Source: Bacteroidota bacterium
Lineage (GTDB): Bacteria > Bacteroidota > Bacteroidia > 2-12-FULL-35-15
Reading direction: 5' to 3'
Length of the DNA stretch: 60,987 bases
Assembly: GCA_025963715.1 (NCBI GenBank)
Contig: JAOQAG010000047.1
Location: 1-60,987, forward strand
The notes below the pieces were generated by a model. The model searched no databases, was not told where the DNA came from, and saw nothing but the letters and a program-made list of their open reading frames with translations. The position numbers were made by a program, and so were the translations under genes. How positions within the stretch are numbered: position 1 is the stretch's first letter; every line of letters starts with the position of its first letter. This document shows positions 33,411 through 41,992 of this stretch, piece by piece.

Positions 33411-35846
33411 ATGTCAAAATCAGGAGAAACAATTCCGGCAGAAGAAAAACAAACTTTTTCGAAAGATGAATTTGTAAACATCGTAATGAATGATTTTCGA
33501 ATTGCAAATGAAAGTCGCGAAGCCAGCTTAATGGGCCGCCGTGAAGTACTGACAGGAAAAGCCAAATTCGGAATTTTTGGTGATGGCAAAGAAATTGCGC
33601 AATTGGCAATGGCAAAGGCTTTCCGTGATGGTGATTTCCGATCGGGTTATTACCGCGATCAAACATTTATGTTTGCTACCGGCAATTTAACATTGCAGGA
33701 ATGGTTTGCCGGATTGTACGGCCATACCGACATTGACCTGGAGCCAATGAGCGCCGGACGCCAGATGGGTGGCCACTTTGGCACACGCAGCTTAAACGCG
33801 GATGGCAGCTGGAAAGATCTCACAAAAATGAAAAATTCATCCCCGGATATTTCACCAACCGGTGGACAAATGCCGCGTTTGCTTGGGCTGGCAATGGCAT
33901 CCAAACATTTTAAATTAAACCCGGCATTGCAAAGCGGCAAATTTCAATCATTTTCCAATAAAGGAAATGAGATTGCCTTTGGTACCATTGGCGATGCCAG
34001 CACTTCAGAAGGATTGTTCTGGGAAACCATTAATGCAGCAGGTGTGATGCAGATCCCGATGCTGGTTTCCGTTTGGGATGACGGACATGGAATTTCCGTT
34101 CCTAAAAAATACCAGACAACCAAAGAAAGCATTTCCGAAATTTTAAAAGGTTTTCAGCGCGAAAAAGGCGGAAACGGCTACGAGATGTTCCGTACCAAAG
34201 GCTGGGATTATGCACATCTGTGCGAAACATACGAAAAAGCATCGCGCGTTTGCAGGGAAGAACATGTACCTGTGCTCATCCACGTGGAGGAAGTAACACA
34301 ACCGCAGGGACACAGTACTTCCGGATCGCACGAGCGTTACAAATCCAAAGAACGCCTGCAGTGGGAAAATGATTTTGACGGCATTAAAAAAATGCGTGAA
34401 TGGATCCTTTCCAATAAAATTGCAACAGAAAACGAATTGGCAGAGATCGAAGAAAATGCCAAAAAAGTAGTGCGCGAAGCAAAAGCTGCTGCATGGACTG
34501 CGTATTTAACACCGATCAAAAATGAACGTACAGAAGCCATTGCAATGCTCAACAACATTGCTGCGGCTTCTGAAAATAAAGTGTTCATCGAAAAAATAAC
34601 AGGCGAGCTGAACGGTATTTTAGAGCCGATCCGCAAAGATATTTTAGTAGCTGTAAAAAAAGTATTGCGCATGACGCGTGCCGAAAATATTGCTGCTAAA
34701 AATCCGCTGATCAACTGGCTGAACGAATCGAAAATGGCGAATCACGATCGTTACAGCTCTTATCTGCAAAGCGAATCGGGCATGAATGTACTGAGCGTAA
34801 AAACAGAAAATGCAGCGTATGCAGGCGAAGCAAAACAAGTGGACGGACGCGAATTATTACGTGAGAATTTTGATGCCATCCTTGCAAAATATCCTGAAGT
34901 GGTGATCTTCGGAGAAGACAGTGGAAAGATCGGTGGTGTGAACCAGGGATTGGAAGGCTTGCAGGATAAATACGGCGAGATCCGCGTGTTTGATACCGGC
35001 ATCCGTGAAGCGACGATCATGGGACAAGCGATCGGCTTAGCTATGCGCGGTTTACGCCCGATCGCCGAAATTCAGTATTTGGATTATTTGCTGTATGCAT
35101 TGCAGATCATGAGCGATGATTTGGCAACCGTGCAATACCGGACCAAAGGCGGACAAAAAGCACCGGTGATCATCCGTACACGCGGCCATCGGTTGGAAGG
35201 TATCTGGCACAGCGGTTCCCCGATGGGAATGATCATCAATTCCATCCGCGGAATTCATGTATGTGTGCCCCGTAATATGACGCAGGCTGCAGGTTTTTAC
35301 AATACTTTATTATCGGCAGATGAACCGGCATTGGTGATCGAGCCATTGAACGGTTACCGTTTAAAAGAACAATTGCCAACCAATTTAGGAGAATATAAAG
35401 TGCCGCTGGGGGTTACGGAAACAATCAACGAAGGAAGCGATGTAACGCTGGTTACTTACGGATCGTGCTGCAGGATTGCAATGGAGGCTGTAAAACAATT
35501 AGCGGAAGCAGATATTTCGGTGGAAGTAATTGATGTGCAAACGTTGTTACCATTCGATTTAAGCCATTCGATCGTGGGATCGTTGAAAAAAACAAACCGT
35601 TTGATCGTGCTGGACGAAGATGTACCGGGTGGTGCAAGCGCTTACATCCTGCAAAAAGTACTGGAGGAACAAGGCGGATACAAACATTTGGATTCGGAGC
35701 CGCGTACACTTGCAGCAAAAGAACACCGCCCTGCTTATGGCTCTGATGGTGATTATTTCAGTAAACCAAGTGCGGATGATATGTATGATGCAGTATATGA
35801 AATGATGCATGAAACCAATCCTTCGAAATTCCCAAGGATCTATTAA
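33411..35846 (+). CDS. Branched-chain 2-oxoacid dehydrogenase E1, alpha-beta fusion
   Basis: Thiamine-diphosphate E1 component of 811 residues, alpha and beta subunits in one chain, probably decarboxylating the 2-oxoacids of Val, Leu and Ile. The alpha half (about 1-400) has RDGDFRSGYYRDQTFMFATG and the ThDP site GDASTSEGLFWETINAAGVM with WDDGHGISVP. The beta half (about 465-811) has VDGRELLRENFDAILAKYPEVVIFGEDSG, GLAMRGLRPIAEIQYLDYLLYALQI, GHRLEGIWHSGSPMG and LIVLDEDVPGGASAYI. Full length for the fused form seen in Bacteroidota. E2 and E3 genes are not in the window. It fits metabolically with the methylmalonyl-CoA mutase locus. Promoter upstream, terminator downstream: monocistronic. Confidence 0.9.
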   Translation: MSKSGETIPAEEKQTFSKDEFVNIVMNDFRIANESREASLMGRREVLTGKAKFGIFGDGKEIAQLAMAKAFRDGDFRSGYYRDQTFMFATGNLTLQEWFAGLYGHTDIDLEPMSAGRQMGGHFGTRSLNADGSWKDLTKMKNSSPDISPTGGQMPRLLGLAMASKHFKLNPALQSGKFQSFSNKGNEIAFGTIGDASTSEGLFWETINAAGVMQIPMLVSVWDDGHGISVPKKYQTTKESISEILKGFQREKGGNGYEMFRTKGWDYAHLCETYEKASRVCREEHVPVLIHVEEVTQPQGHSTSGSHERYKSKERLQWENDFDGIKKMREWILSNKIATENELAEIEENAKKVVREAKAAAWTAYLTPIKNERTEAIAMLNNIAAASENKVFIEKITGELNGILEPIRKDILVAVKKVLRMTRAENIAAKNPLINWLNESKMANHDRYSSYLQSESGMNVLSVKTENAAYAGEAKQVDGRELLRENFDAILAKYPEVVIFGEDSGKIGGVNQGLEGLQDKYGEIRVFDTGIREATIMGQAIGLAMRGLRPIAEIQYLDYLLYALQIMSDDLATVQYRTKGGQKAPVIIRTRGHRLEGIWHSGSPMGMIINSIRGIHVCVPRNMTQAAGFYNTLLSADEPALVIEPLNGYRLKEQLPTNLGEYKVPLGVTETINEGSDVTLVTYGSCCRIAMEAVKQLAEADISVEVIDVQTLLPFDLSHSIVGSLKKTNRLIVLDEDVPGGASAYILQKVLEEQGGYKHLDSEPRTLAAKEHRPAYGSDGDYFSKPSADDMYDAVYEMMHETNPSKFPRIY

Positions 35847-35851
35847 TAAAA

Positions 35852-35892
35852 TAAAAAAGCCTGTAACAGATTAATGTTACAGGCTTTTTTAT
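35852..35892 (+). terminator. Intrinsic terminator after the E1 gene
   Basis: AAAAAAGCCTGTAACA pairs with TGTTACAGGCTTTTTT around a 6-base loop, a strong hairpin with A- and T-runs, 6 bases after the stop codon. Confidence 0.92.
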
Positions 35893-35949
35893 AACACGCT
35901 TTTTGTTCTTATTAAAAATCATCCCCGTCATTAATTAAAACAAAAGCCT

Positions 35950-36912
35950 ATGAAAAAAATTCTACTTATTTTATTTGCATTCATTCTTACCGGCACGCTG
36001 GCAATTGCCCAGTCTGCATCCTGGGTCAATCCCGGCGCTACCTGGAATTACCAATGGTGGACAAACAGTTCCGCAGGAAATGATAAGATCCAATACACGC
36101 ATGATACCGTTATTGGCGGACAATCCTGCCAGGTACTAAAAACAACACGTTATTTTTATGGAGTGACAGGGCCGGGCAGCCCAATCAGTTTTTGGTATTC
36201 ACAGGTACTTCCTAACCAGTATACTTATGCAAACGGCGATACTGTATTTTACAGAACCAGCAGTGGAAATTTTCATGTACTGTATAATTTTGGTGCAGTA
36301 ACCGGTGATACCTGGGACCTTGGCGTTGATACCAACTCTTTATACTGCTCCCGTTCCATCATCAAAGTGGACAGTACATTTTCTTTGCTTGTCGGTGTGC
36401 ATACGCACAGGGTACTGTATACGCATGATTCATCCAGTGCTTCGGAAGGATTAAATGTAATTGGCGACCTTACCCGTCGTCGTCCAAAGATCGTCGAGAA
36501 TATTGGCAGTATGGAATATCTCTTTCCTGCAATCCGCAACTGTGATTCAACTGTGGTCGTTGATTATTACATGTTTTCATTCTCCTGCTTCAGTGATGGT
36601 TTTAACGATTATTCCGTTGTGGCTCCCGGCGAATGTGAAAACCCTTTTCATGTAGGCATTGCAGAACATGAAAGCGGAGTTGCATTTACACTTTATCCCA
36701 ACCCTGCCGAAAATAACATCACGGTGAGCGTAGCAAATTCATACGGGTTAAAAGTGAATATTTATAATGCTCTTGGCGAGATGGTGTTTTCTGAAATTCC
36801 GAAAGATGCCACATTTAATATCGACATCGGTCGTTTTAATTCCGGCATTTATTTGATTTCCATCGAAGACAAAACCGGAAAAAAAGAAGTAAAGCGTTTT
36901 GTGAAAAATTAG
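35950..36912 (+). CDS. Secreted protein with T9SS type A sorting domain
   Basis: Exported protein of 320 residues. The signal peptide is MKKILLILFAFILTGTLAIAQ. The body begins SASWVNPGATWNYQWWTNSSAGND and is rich in aromatic and beta-strand residues, with no enzymatic motif I recognise. The last ~75 residues are a type A sorting domain: FTLYPNPAENNITVSV, KVNIYNALGEMVF, FNIDIGRFNSGIYLISIEDKTGKKEVKRFVKN. It should be exported by the type IX system (PorT at 19134) and attached to the surface or released. It stands between two terminators. Confidence 0.88.
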   Translation: MKKILLILFAFILTGTLAIAQSASWVNPGATWNYQWWTNSSAGNDKIQYTHDTVIGGQSCQVLKTTRYFYGVTGPGSPISFWYSQVLPNQYTYANGDTVFYRTSSGNFHVLYNFGAVTGDTWDLGVDTNSLYCSRSIIKVDSTFSLLVGVHTHRVLYTHDSSSASEGLNVIGDLTRRRPKIVENIGSMEYLFPAIRNCDSTVVVDYYMFSFSCFSDGFNDYSVVAPGECENPFHVGIAEHESGVAFTLYPNPAENNITVSVANSYGLKVNIYNALGEMVFSEIPKDATFNIDIGRFNSGIYLISIEDKTGKKEVKRFVKN

Positions 36913-36928
36913 TACAATATATTTTATT

Positions 36929-36967
36929 GGCACACCTGTTTTTATAAAGCAGGTGTGCTTTTTTTTT
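36929..36967 (+). terminator. Intrinsic terminator
   Basis: GCACACCTG (36930-36938) pairs with CAGGTGTGC (36950-36958) around an 11-base loop, followed by a run of nine or more T. It ends the type A surface-protein transcript and sits 14 bases before the murQ start. Confidence 0.92.
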
Positions 36968-36981
36968 AATAATTTTAAAGA

Positions 36982-37791
36982 ATGAAAAGAACAACGGAAT
37001 CCGACTCTAATTATACGTCACTCGAAAAAATGAGTGTGCGCCAATTGCTTACCAACATTAACAAAGAAGACCAAACCGTTCCGTTCGCGATAGAAAAAGT
37101 AATTCCAAAAATTGAAAAATTTGTTACGGTAATTGTAAAACAAATGCAGGCTGGCGGACGTTTATTTTACATGGGTGCAGGCACCAGCGGCCGCCTCGGA
37201 ATTGTAGATGCAAGTGAATGTCCGCCTACGTACGGCGTTCCGCAAGGCATGGTGATCGGGATCATTGCAGGTGGTGATAAAGCGATCCGTAAAGCGGTAG
37301 AATTTGCGGAAGACGATACCGAACAGGGCTGGAAAGATCTGAAAGCACATAAGATCAATTCAAAAGACGTGGTGATCGGCATTGCAGCATCAGGCTCTAC
37401 ACCTTACGTGATTGGCGCATTGGAGGCTTGCAATAAAAACAATATTACAACGGGATGCATCGTTTGCAACAAAGGAAGCAACGTTGCTAAAACGGCAAAA
37501 CATAAAATTGAAGCGGTGGTTGGGCCTGAGTTTGTAACCGGCAGCACCCGCATGAAATCGGGTACGGCGCAAAAGCTGGTACTGAACATGATCTCTACTT
37601 CCGTGATGATAAAACTCGGTCGTGTAAAGGGAAACAAGATGGTGGACATGCAGCTGAGCAACAACAAACTGGTGGACCGTGGCACAAATATGGTGATGAA
37701 TGAATTGAATATTCCGTATAAAAAAGCAAATGAATTATTGCTGAAATACGGCAGTGTGAGGAAGGCTGTGGAAAGTCAGAAAAAGAAATAG
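36982..37791 (+). CDS. murQ: N-acetylmuramic acid 6-phosphate etherase
   Basis: Cytoplasmic SIS-domain lyase, 269 residues, that splits the D-lactyl ether of MurNAc-6-P to give GlcNAc-6-P in cell-wall recycling. It reads MSVRQLLTNINKEDQTVPFAIEKVIPKIEKF, then RLFYMGAGTSGRLGIVDASECPPTYG (catalytic Glu region), IGIAASGSTPYVIGALEA, TGSTRMKSGTAQKLVLNMIST and the C-terminal helical end typical of MurQ. It is slightly shorter than the ~300-residue E. coli enzyme, as is usual in Bacteroidota. No anmK or PTS gene is nearby. Confidence 0.94.
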   Translation: MKRTTESDSNYTSLEKMSVRQLLTNINKEDQTVPFAIEKVIPKIEKFVTVIVKQMQAGGRLFYMGAGTSGRLGIVDASECPPTYGVPQGMVIGIIAGGDKAIRKAVEFAEDDTEQGWKDLKAHKINSKDVVIGIAASGSTPYVIGALEACNKNNITTGCIVCNKGSNVAKTAKHKIEAVVGPEFVTGSTRMKSGTAQKLVLNMISTSVMIKLGRVKGNKMVDMQLSNNKLVDRGTNMVMNELNIPYKKANELLLKYGSVRKAVESQKKK

Positions 37792-37944
37792 ACAGTCCGC
37801 AGTCGACAAAAAGAAAAAGTAAAAAATAGACAATTAAAAAAAATTAAAAATTTACGAATCAGTGATCTAAAGTATCACGCGGCGTTTTGACAAAAGTTAT
37901 AAAAACACAGATTTGTAAATTCGTATAGATTAGTTATCAGTAAC

Positions 37945-38511
37945 ATGCAGGATCTAGAACCTTTTTATAACTGGCGGCATTTGTACATTGCATCGGAAGA
38001 TGAGCGTTCTCCGTTTTACGAGCGCGGGTACAGTGAGTTTGAATATACCAACTCCATTTACAATTATGCTATTCATCCCCAATGGGATGATATCGACTCC
38101 CCTACTCTTTACATCAAGATCCTGTTTGTGGATTATGACCTGGGCTTTGCCATCATCGAGCTGATTGGCGAATGGAATGATTGCATCAACAACGATATCA
38201 TGACGCTGAAACGCGACATTATTGAAAAGATCATGGAATATGGTGTAAATAAATTTATACTGATCGGTGAGAATGTCCTGAATTTCCATTATTCAGATGA
38301 TTGTTATTACGAAGAATGGTTTGAGGAAGTGGAAGATGGCTGGATCGCTTTTTTGAATTTCCGCGACCATGTACTGAAAGAATTTAACCAGGCCAACATT
38401 GATTATTACATTGTTTCGGGTGGCAAACTCAATGATGTTGCCTGGCGGACTTCTACTCCATTGCAGCTTTTTGAAAAAGTGGATGCGTATGTGCAGAAAC
38501 GCTTAACTTAA
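37945..38511 (+). CDS. Conserved hypothetical acidic protein
   Basis: Unrecognised soluble protein of 188 residues, very rich in Asp, Glu, Tyr and Trp. It begins MQDLEPFYNWRHLYIASEDERSPF and has YTNSIYNYAIHPQWDDIDSPTLYIKILF, then IIEKIMEYGVNKFILIGENVLNFH and VEDGWIAFLNFRDHVL, then a C-terminal YYIVSGGKLNDVAWRTSTP. The alternation suggests an alpha/beta fold. There is no signal peptide or membrane helix. It starts at an ATG just after a family 2-like repeat and ends 4 bases before a family 1 element. I recall similar proteins only from Bacteroidota. Confidence 0.7.
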   Translation: MQDLEPFYNWRHLYIASEDERSPFYERGYSEFEYTNSIYNYAIHPQWDDIDSPTLYIKILFVDYDLGFAIIELIGEWNDCINNDIMTLKRDIIEKIMEYGVNKFILIGENVLNFHYSDDCYYEEWFEEVEDGWIAFLNFRDHVLKEFNQANIDYYIVSGGKLNDVAWRTSTPLQLFEKVDAYVQKRLT

Positions 38512-38515
38512 ATTA

Positions 38516-38870
38516 GTTTAAAGTTTAAAGTTCAAAAGTTTAAAGTTTGCTGTATGCTAAAAAAAGTTCAAGGTTCAAGGTTCAAGGTTCAAGGTTTTGC
38601 TGTACGCAGATGCGGTGTTTAATCGGAGACTGGTTTTCCTCTGTACTGTCATCCCGGGCCTGACCCGGGATCTGTTAATTAAAAACTCTTAACAGATTCT
38701 GCAAACATTTATGAGATCCCGGGTCAGGCCCGGGATGACTGCTTCGAAGGGAGATTGGAAATAAATAAAAACATAGGCATTTGCATACATCAAAACTTTA
38801 AACTTTCCAAATTGAACTTCTTTACACAGCATCTGCGCAAAGCTAACTTTGAACCTTGAACTTTGAACTA
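38516..38870. repeat. Intergenic mosaic: family 1 x2, family 3 pair, family 1 x2 inverted
   Basis: The 412-base gap between convergent genes is nearly mirror-symmetric: two plus-oriented family 1 elements (38516-38557, 38565-38613), a complete family 3 inverted pair (38644-38740), then two minus-oriented family 1 elements (38778-38820, 38824-38870). Each family 1 pair points with the gene it follows. Confidence 0.88.
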
Positions 38871-38871
38871 A

Positions 38872-38906
38872 TAAAAAAAGCTCCCGAAGTACTCAGGAGC
38901 TTTTGA
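38872..38906 (-). terminator. Intrinsic terminator of the usp gene
   Basis: On the minus strand AAAAGCTCC pairs with GGAGCTTTT around an 11-base loop, followed by more T. It lies 18 bases after the stop of the universal stress protein gene. Confidence 0.85.
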
Positions 38907-38923
38907 TTTATAATAATGTATTT

Positions 38924-39745
38924 TTAGTACGGAGTAAAAGAGCTTGTATCTTTTCTTTCCATCGGGCGGTAGCTTAATACCGGGATGGTACTTTCGTTGA
39001 TGATGCGTTGTGCAACGGTTCCGATAAAGAATTCGCGCATGCTCAATTCCGCTTTTGTCATGATCAGGATCAGATCGGCATCCACTTCCTGGCCGTAATC
39101 AAGGATCATTTGAGGAACATCGCTTCCACGCAGGGTTTTGATAGTACAACGTACATTCTCGTCTTTAATATATTTCCAAACCTGGTTGGAATAAGAGATC
39201 AGTTTGTTCTCTGCTTCTTCGTTGGTTTGTGTTAAAATGGAGATCACACGGATATCGGCATTGAATAATTTCGCCAGTTCGATCGCTTTATTTACTTTTT
39301 CGCGGGTTTCTTTTGTTAGATCCAGCGGTAAAAGAATCGTTTTGCATCCGTCGCGGTGAACTTTACCACGGATAGTAATTACAGGATGTTTGGATTCACG
39401 CACCATTTTAAAGGCATTTTGCCCGATAATTTTACTCAGCGTGATCTTGGAAGATAAGCCGATCATTACGAACATAGGACTTAATACATCTGCTACTTTA
39501 TTGATCTCTTCGTACACATTTCCTTTTCTCACCATTGTCTCCACCGGAACGCCTGCTTTGGCAGAAGTTTCTTTGGCCAGCTCATCCAGCTTTTTTTGTG
39601 CAAAAGGAGGATTTCCTTCGTCAACGCTTAATAATACAATTTTGGAATTTGTTAACCGCGCCAGGTTGTAAGATTGTCCTAACGCTATGATTGTCTGCTC
39701 AGTAGAATCAATTGGAACTAAAATAGATGGTGTTGGATTTGACAT
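38924..39745 (-). CDS. Universal stress protein, two-domain
   Basis: Cytoplasmic 273-residue protein built from two UspA-like domains. The first starts SILVPIDSTEQTIIALGQSYNLARLTNSKIVLLSV; the second starts KTILLPLDLTKETREKVNKAIELAKLFNADIRVISI. The ATP-binding G2xG9xGS motif is not intact in either domain, so nucleotide binding is doubtful. It is monocistronic with its own promoter box and terminator. Family members help survive stress or respond to respiration changes; the specific role is unknown. Confidence 0.9.
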   Translation of the reverse strand: MSNPTPSILVPIDSTEQTIIALGQSYNLARLTNSKIVLLSVDEGNPPFAQKKLDELAKETSAKAGVPVETMVRKGNVYEEINKVADVLSPMFVMIGLSSKITLSKIIGQNAFKMVRESKHPVITIRGKVHRDGCKTILLPLDLTKETREKVNKAIELAKLFNADIRVISILTQTNEEAENKLISYSNQVWKYIKDENVRCTIKTLRGSDVPQMILDYGQEVDADLILIMTKAELSMREFFIGTVAQRIINESTIPVLSYRPMERKDTSSFTPY

Positions 39746-39765
39746 AATTTAGTGTTTAATTTTTG

Positions 39766-39773
39766 CAAAAATA
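39766..39773 (-). promoter_or_regulatory. -7 box TATTTTTG for the usp gene
   Basis: On the minus strand this reads TATTTTTG, 20 bases before the ATG at 39745. No clear -33 TTTG is seen. Confidence 0.5.
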
Positions 39774-39995
39774 GGAAAAATAGTTCGCATTTTAAACATT
39801 TAGCCATAAAATTAAGTTATTCATCTGCCCAAACTGCCAGTCAATAGAATCTGAAAACAAGCACTTTAGGCAAAAAATAATGCAGAATAGTTTGTTAAAT
39901 CAATCCTTTTTAGTACTTTCGCCATCCCAAAATGAATTGGGAATAATTATTAATCAGTCTGACTTCGAGCAAGCCGGACATAAAAACTAAAAAAA

Positions 39996-40535
39996 ATGCC
40001 AGTAAAAATCAGATTACAACGCCATGGTAAAAAAGCTGCTGCTTTCTTCCACATTGTAATTGCGGATGGTCGTGCACCTCGTGATGGAAAGTTCATTGAG
40101 AAAATTGGTACGTACAACCCAACTACAAATCCTGCAACTATTTTAATCGACAACGAAAAAGCGTTGACTTGGTTAAGCAAAGGTGCTCAACCGACAGATA
40201 CTTGTCGCGCGATCCTTTCTTACAAAGGAATTTTGTACAGAAATCACTTACAAGGTGGTGTTACAAAAGGTGCTTTGACACAAGAACAGGCAGATGCCAA
40301 ATTTGATAAATGGGTAGCTGACAAAGAAACAAAAGTAGAAGGTAAAGTAAGCAAATTAGATAACGCTAAAAAAGACGCTTACAAAAACCGCATGAATGCT
40401 GAAACTGTTGCGAAAGCTGCAAAAGCAGAAAAAGTTGCTGCTAAAAATACGCCTCCTCCTGCTGTTGAAGAAACAGCTGCACCGGAAGCTCCTGCTGCGG
40501 AAGCAACAGAAACAACACCAGAAGCAGAAGCATAA
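39996..40535 (+). CDS. rpsP: 30S ribosomal protein S16 with long C-terminal tail
   Basis: Small-subunit ribosomal protein, 179 residues. The N-terminal ~80 residues are canonical (PVKIRLQRHGKKAAAFFHIVIADGRAPRDGKFIEKIGTYNP). The remaining ~100 residues form a charged tail (KWVADKETKVEGKVSKLDNAKKDAYKNRM) ending in a Pro/Ala/Glu-rich stretch (EETAAPEAPAAEATETTPEAEA). Such tails are known for S16 in Bacteroidota. A terminator follows at 40555. The normal neighbour rimM is displaced by an intervening DinB-type gene. Confidence 0.97.
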   Translation: MPVKIRLQRHGKKAAAFFHIVIADGRAPRDGKFIEKIGTYNPTTNPATILIDNEKALTWLSKGAQPTDTCRAILSYKGILYRNHLQGGVTKGALTQEQADAKFDKWVADKETKVEGKVSKLDNAKKDAYKNRMNAETVAKAAKAEKVAAKNTPPPAVEETAAPEAPAAEATETTPEAEA

Positions 40536-40554
40536 TTATTGCTTTCTTATAATT

Positions 40555-40592
40555 AACAAACAGGCATTCTTCGATGAAGGATGCCTGTTTTG
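40555..40592 (+). terminator. Intrinsic terminator after rpsP
   Basis: AACAAACAGGCATTCTTC pairs imperfectly with GAAGGATGCCTGTTTTGTTT around a 4-base loop, 20 bases after the stop. It separates rpsP from rimM transcription at least in part. Confidence 0.85.
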
Positions 40593-40602
40593 TTTACATT
40601 AT

Positions 40603-40785
40603 AGTTCAAAGTTTAAAGTTCAAAAGTTTAAAGTTTGCCGGGCGCAGATGTTAAACCGGTTCAAAGTTCAAGGTTTAAAGTTTTGCTGTGCGCAGATGCC
40701 ATGTTTCTTAACTGGTAAAGCAACTCCGATAGGCTGCTCTCCTTTCGGAGTCGTCATCCCGGGCCTGACCCGGGATCTCATAAAT
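40603..40785. repeat. Family 1 x2 and half family 3
   Basis: Two plus-oriented family 1 elements (40603-40650 and 40659-40700), a CTCCTTTCGGAGTC hairpin (40739-40752) and a family 3 half (40753-40785) lie downstream of the rpsP terminator. Confidence 0.85.
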
Positions 40786-40833
40786 AGTTGAGCAAGGTCA
40801 ATTTTAAATGAACAGTATTTGAAGAGTCAACTC

Positions 40834-41355
40834 ATGGAAAATTTAAAATATCCTTACGGAAAATTTGAATATGGTAAAACATATTCCGGTGCTGACACAA
40901 AGGAACACATCAAAGCAATTGAAGCATTACCGGCCGTTTTAAATGCACTGGCTGCACAATTAACGGAACAACAGCTGGAGCAAAGTTACCGTCCGGGCGG
41001 ATGGAATGCAAGGCAGATCATTCATCACATTGCCGACAGCCATTCCAATGCCCTGATCCGCGTAAAGCTGGCGCTAACGGAAAATGCACCGGTAATAAAA
41101 CCTTATGACCAGGATGCCTGGAGCGACCTGGCGGATGCAAAACAAATGCCGGTACGCGCTTCATTACTGATGATCGAAGGGATTCACGAACGCTGGACAT
41201 TTTTGTTAAAGAACATGAACGAAAATGATTTTAAGAAAAAATACATTCATCCGGAATACAACCGCGAATTTCAGCTGGATGAATTTGTGGCGCTGTATGC
41301 ATGGCATGGTAAACAGCATTGCGGACATTTACAACTTATTTTAAATCAGCAGTAA
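40834..41355 (+). CDS. DinB/YfiT-like putative metal-dependent hydrolase
   Basis: A 173-residue four-helix-bundle protein. The sequence MENLKYPYGKFEYGKTYSG, YRPGGWNARQIIHHIADSHSNALIRVKLAL and VALYAWHGKQHCGHLQLIL carries the three metal-ligand His positions of YfiT/bacillithiol transferase-like proteins (HHIADSH and HxxxHCGH). ATG 40834 is preferred over TTG 40819. It lies between rpsP and rimM, with rimM starting 3 bases after its stop. The thiol cofactor and substrate in this organism are unknown. Confidence 0.9.
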   Translation: MENLKYPYGKFEYGKTYSGADTKEHIKAIEALPAVLNALAAQLTEQQLEQSYRPGGWNARQIIHHIADSHSNALIRVKLALTENAPVIKPYDQDAWSDLADAKQMPVRASLLMIEGIHERWTFLLKNMNENDFKKKYIHPEYNREFQLDEFVALYAWHGKQHCGHLQLILNQQ

Positions 41356-41358
41356 CTT

Positions 41359-41910
41359 ATGAATAAAAACGAATGTTTTAACCTGGGATATATCTCAAAA
41401 ACCGTAGGGAATAAAGGCGAATTGCTGTTGATCCTGGATGTGGACGATGTAAAGCGTTATCAAAAGCTGGAATCGGTGTTTGTGGAGATCAACAAAGAGC
41501 TGGTGCCTTTTTTTATCACAAGGATCGAGATCCGGGACAACGGTGCCAGGGTGACTTTTGATGGCGTTGATACCACCCAGAAAGCAGAAGAGATCACACG
41601 TACATCGTTGTATCTGCCGCTGAGTTTTTTACCGCCTTTAAAAGGGAAAAAATTCTATTTCCACGAAGTACTGGGCTTTACAGCAACGGATAAAACATAC
41701 GGAATGCTGGGTACGATCGAGAATGTGCTGGATTACCCGACGCAGGCGCTTTTCCAGATCAAAAAGGATAAAACGGAAATTTTAATTCCCGTGAAGGACG
41801 AATTTATCATCGCCATTAACCGCGAAACAAAAACGGTGGAGCTGGATGCACCGGAAGGATTGATCGATGTTTATTTAAATCCACAGCCGGATGAGCCCGA
41901 AAATGAATAA
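41359..41910 (+). CDS. rimM: Ribosome maturation factor RimM
   Basis: 16S rRNA processing factor, 183 residues, that binds S19 in the 30S head. It starts ECFNLGYISKTVGNKGELLLILDVDD (the GxI.K..G..GE family motif), followed by a PRC-barrel (FYFHEVLGFTATDKTYGMLGTIENVLDYPTQALFQI, then EILIPVKDEFIIAINRETKTVEL). Full length. It begins 3 bases after the DinB-type gene. The usual next gene trmD is not present; trmN6 follows after 82 bases. Confidence 0.95.
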   Translation: MNKNECFNLGYISKTVGNKGELLLILDVDDVKRYQKLESVFVEINKELVPFFITRIEIRDNGARVTFDGVDTTQKAEEITRTSLYLPLSFLPPLKGKKFYFHEVLGFTATDKTYGMLGTIENVLDYPTQALFQIKKDKTEILIPVKDEFIIAINRETKTVELDAPEGLIDVYLNPQPDEPENE

Positions 41911-41992
41911 ATTGCTTTTTCAAATAAATTAGTCTAATTTTAGTACAGAATTTAAAAGACATATTATTGTTTTTAATTGGCAATGACAGCTT

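Noticed and set aside
37862-37944. Promoter or riboswitch in front of the 37945 gene
   Set aside because: Only a family 2-like repeat (AACACAGATTTGTAAATTCG) is seen; no TAnnTTTG box or conserved riboswitch core could be found.
38516-38870. CRISPR-like array
   Set aside because: Repeats are present but units are of different families, unevenly spaced and inverted; there are no equal spacers and no cas genes in the window.
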